Shown piece after piece: positions 5,282 through 6,142 of a DNA stretch of 6,142 nucleotides. Origin of the DNA: an uncultured Microbacteriaceae bacterium (lineage in GTDB: Bacteria; Actinomycetota; Actinomycetes; Actinomycetales; Microbacteriaceae); assembly GCA_903882245.1 (NCBI GenBank), contig CAIRWJ010000019.1, positions 1 through 6,142 of the forward strand. Direction: 5' to 3'. Each line of letters starts with the position of its first letter. Position 1 is the first letter of the stretch. The notes under the pieces are model-generated. The model saw nothing but the letters and a program-made list of their open reading frames with translations. It was not told the DNA's origin and did not search any database. The translations under genes and the position numbers were made by a program.

Positions 5282-5835
5282 CAGACCTCGAGGAGTTCGG
5301 ATTCCTTCTTTTTCAACGCGTCGTCGATTGCGTCGATGTGCTGTTTGGTAAGGGCTTCAATTTCCTTCTCACCGCGCGCCACGTCGTCCTCGCCGACGTC
5401 GGCCTTCATCGCTTCGATGTCGGTGATTCCCTTGCGACGGATGTTCCGGACTGCTACGCGTCCGTCCTCGGCTTTTGCCTTGACAATCTTGACGTATTCT
5501 TTGCGACGTTCCTCGGTCATCTCGGGCATTGTCACGCGAATGAGGTTTCCGTCATTCGTAGGAGTTGCGCCGAGGTTGGGGAAGTTCACGATGGCCCGTT
5601 CGATTTCCTTGAGAGCCGCCTTGTCGTAAGGAGTGATGACGAGCGACCGAGCCTCGGGGTTCTGGAGGCTCGCGAGCTGGGCGAGAGGAGTGGGCGTCCC
5701 GTAGTAGTCGACCATGATTTTCTGGAACAACGCAGGGTTCGCGCGACCGGTGCGAACGGTCTGGAAATCTTCTTTGATGACGTCAACGGCCTTCGACATC
5801 TTGTCGGACACTTCGGTGATAGTTTCGGCGATCAC
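5281..5835 (-). CDS. frr: Ribosome recycling factor
   Basis: RRF works with EF-G after termination to split the ribosome from the mRNA. The protein has 184 residues, close to the usual 185. Conserved family blocks are [10 protein letters not shown] (27-36) followed by YYGTPTPL (44-51), NDGNLIRV (94-101) then PEMTEERR (104-111), and AVRNIRRK (128-135), which contains the rRNA-contacting Arg region (R130, R133, R134). The two long helices of domain I are at about 1-28 and 107-184. The start is GTG at 5835, chosen because AGGAGG lies five bases ahead and the N-terminal length matches the family. The gap to the upstream transporter gene is 32 bases. No promoter is evident there, so transcription probably comes from further upstream. 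pyrH, the frequent upstream neighbour, is not adjacent here. Confidence 0.97.
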   Translation of the reverse strand: MIAETITEVSDKMSKAVDVIKEDFQTVRTGRANPALFQKIMVDYYGTPTPLAQLASLQNPEARSLVITPYDKAALKEIERAIVNFPNLGATPTNDGNLIRVTMPEMTEERRKEYVKIVKAKAEDGRVAVRNIRRKGITDIEAMKADVGEDDVARGEKEIEALTKQHIDAIDDALKKKESELLEV

Positions 5836-5840
5836 GGTTT

Positions 5841-5846
5841 CCTCCT
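5841..5846 (-). promoter_or_regulatory. Ribosome binding site of frr
   Basis: AGGAGG on the minus strand, with a five-base spacer to the GTG at 5835. It supports the GTG as the true start of frr. It is the only strong Shine-Dalgarno seen in the minus-strand operon. The downstream genes mostly have weak sites and stop/start overlaps. Confidence 0.85.
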
Positions 5847-5867
5847 GTGTTATGCCCAGTCTAATCC

Positions 5868-6142
5868 TCAGCCGACGGCGAGGAGGGCTACTCCCGCGAC
5901 AACGACGAGTGACCCAATGACCCGCTGCACAACATGTTTCTCGCCGAAGAAGATCGCTCCGCCGAGTGCGACAAGAATCACGCTCGATTCGCGGGCAGGG
6001 GCGACGAGCGACACTGAACTCAGTTGAATGGCCGTGAGCGCGAGCATGTACGACGCCGGGCCGAGCAGCCCGATCGCGGTAATGATGCCCGGATGCGCGC
6101 GAAACGTCGAGACGCTGTTGCGCCCTCGAATGGCGAACGGTG
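5868..6142 (-). CDS. EamA/DMT-type transporter, C-terminal part (cut by window edge)
   Basis: The last 90 residues of a membrane protein read through to a TGA at 5870-5868; the start lies beyond the window. After a hydrophilic loop ([14 protein letters not shown]) come three hydrophobic stretches at about residues 23-48, 52-66 and 74-90 of the visible part. The order SYMLAL..., [26 protein letters not shown], then [16 protein letters not shown] matches the end of the second EamA repeat of drug/metabolite transporters. There the penultimate helix is followed by a G-E-[RK] turn and a final Gly-rich helix. Substrate cannot be inferred. It lies 32 bases upstream of frr on the same strand, so it may share a transcript with it. 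It is not an obvious functional partner. Confidence 0.8.
   Translation of the reverse strand, partial: PFAIRGRNSVSTFRAHPGIITAIGLLGPASYMLALTAIQLSSVSLVAPARESSVILVALGGAIFFGEKHVVQRVIGSLVVVAGVALLAVG

Noticed and set aside
5338..6027. A 229-codon open frame on the plus strand opposite frr and the transporter
   Set aside because: It is antisense to the conserved frr gene, spans two genes and the gap between them, and its product has no recognisable domain. Long antisense frames are expected in GC-rich coding DNA.

Overview
The window looks like chromosomal DNA of a moderately GC-rich actinobacterium. The support is a pair of DivIVA-domain proteins, frr directly followed by cdsA, a small CxxC/HWHxxC protein of an actinobacterial type, frequent GTG starts and very compact gene packing. 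Microbacteriaceae is my best guess at family level, inferred from gene content and protein style rather than from a search. There is no sign of mobile elements, CRISPR arrays, tRNA or rRNA.

Layout. Positions 1-118 are a leader with a small inverted repeat and a strong Shine-Dalgarno. Two plus-strand genes follow: a 387-residue coiled-coil protein with an N-terminal DivIVA motif (119-1282) and an AI-2E/PerM-family permease (1291-2352). The rest is on the minus strand, read from right to left: the C-terminal end of an EamA/DMT-type transporter (5868-6142, cut by the window edge), frr (5281-5835), cdsA (4421-5281), a protein built from four DivIVA-type motifs (3882-4406), a membrane-anchored lytic-transglycosylase-like protein (3340-3882), a small putative zinc protein (3059-3340) and an alpha/beta hydrolase (2349-3059). 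The two transcription directions converge on a shared CTAG at 2349-2352, where both genes end with TAG.

How the genes may work together. Four of the five junctions from frr to the hydrolase are one-base stop/start overlaps (TGATG, TAGTG, TGATG, TAATG), and the fifth is a 14-base gap. This points to one translationally coupled operon. It joins ribosome recycling and CDP-diacylglycerol synthesis to a DivIVA-motif protein and a peptidoglycan-cleaving enzyme. The convergent neighbour is a second DivIVA-motif protein with a long coiled coil. DivIVA proteins in actinobacteria organise polar growth, so an envelope-growth neighbourhood is a reasonable but untested inference.

The most distinctive item is the four-motif DivIVA protein. 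Its motif spacing alternates (F-x8-GY, F-x5-GY, F-x8-GY, F-x5-GY), which indicates an ancient tandem duplication of a two-motif unit. I found no clearly new defence, mobile or RNA system; the window is largely core chromosome.
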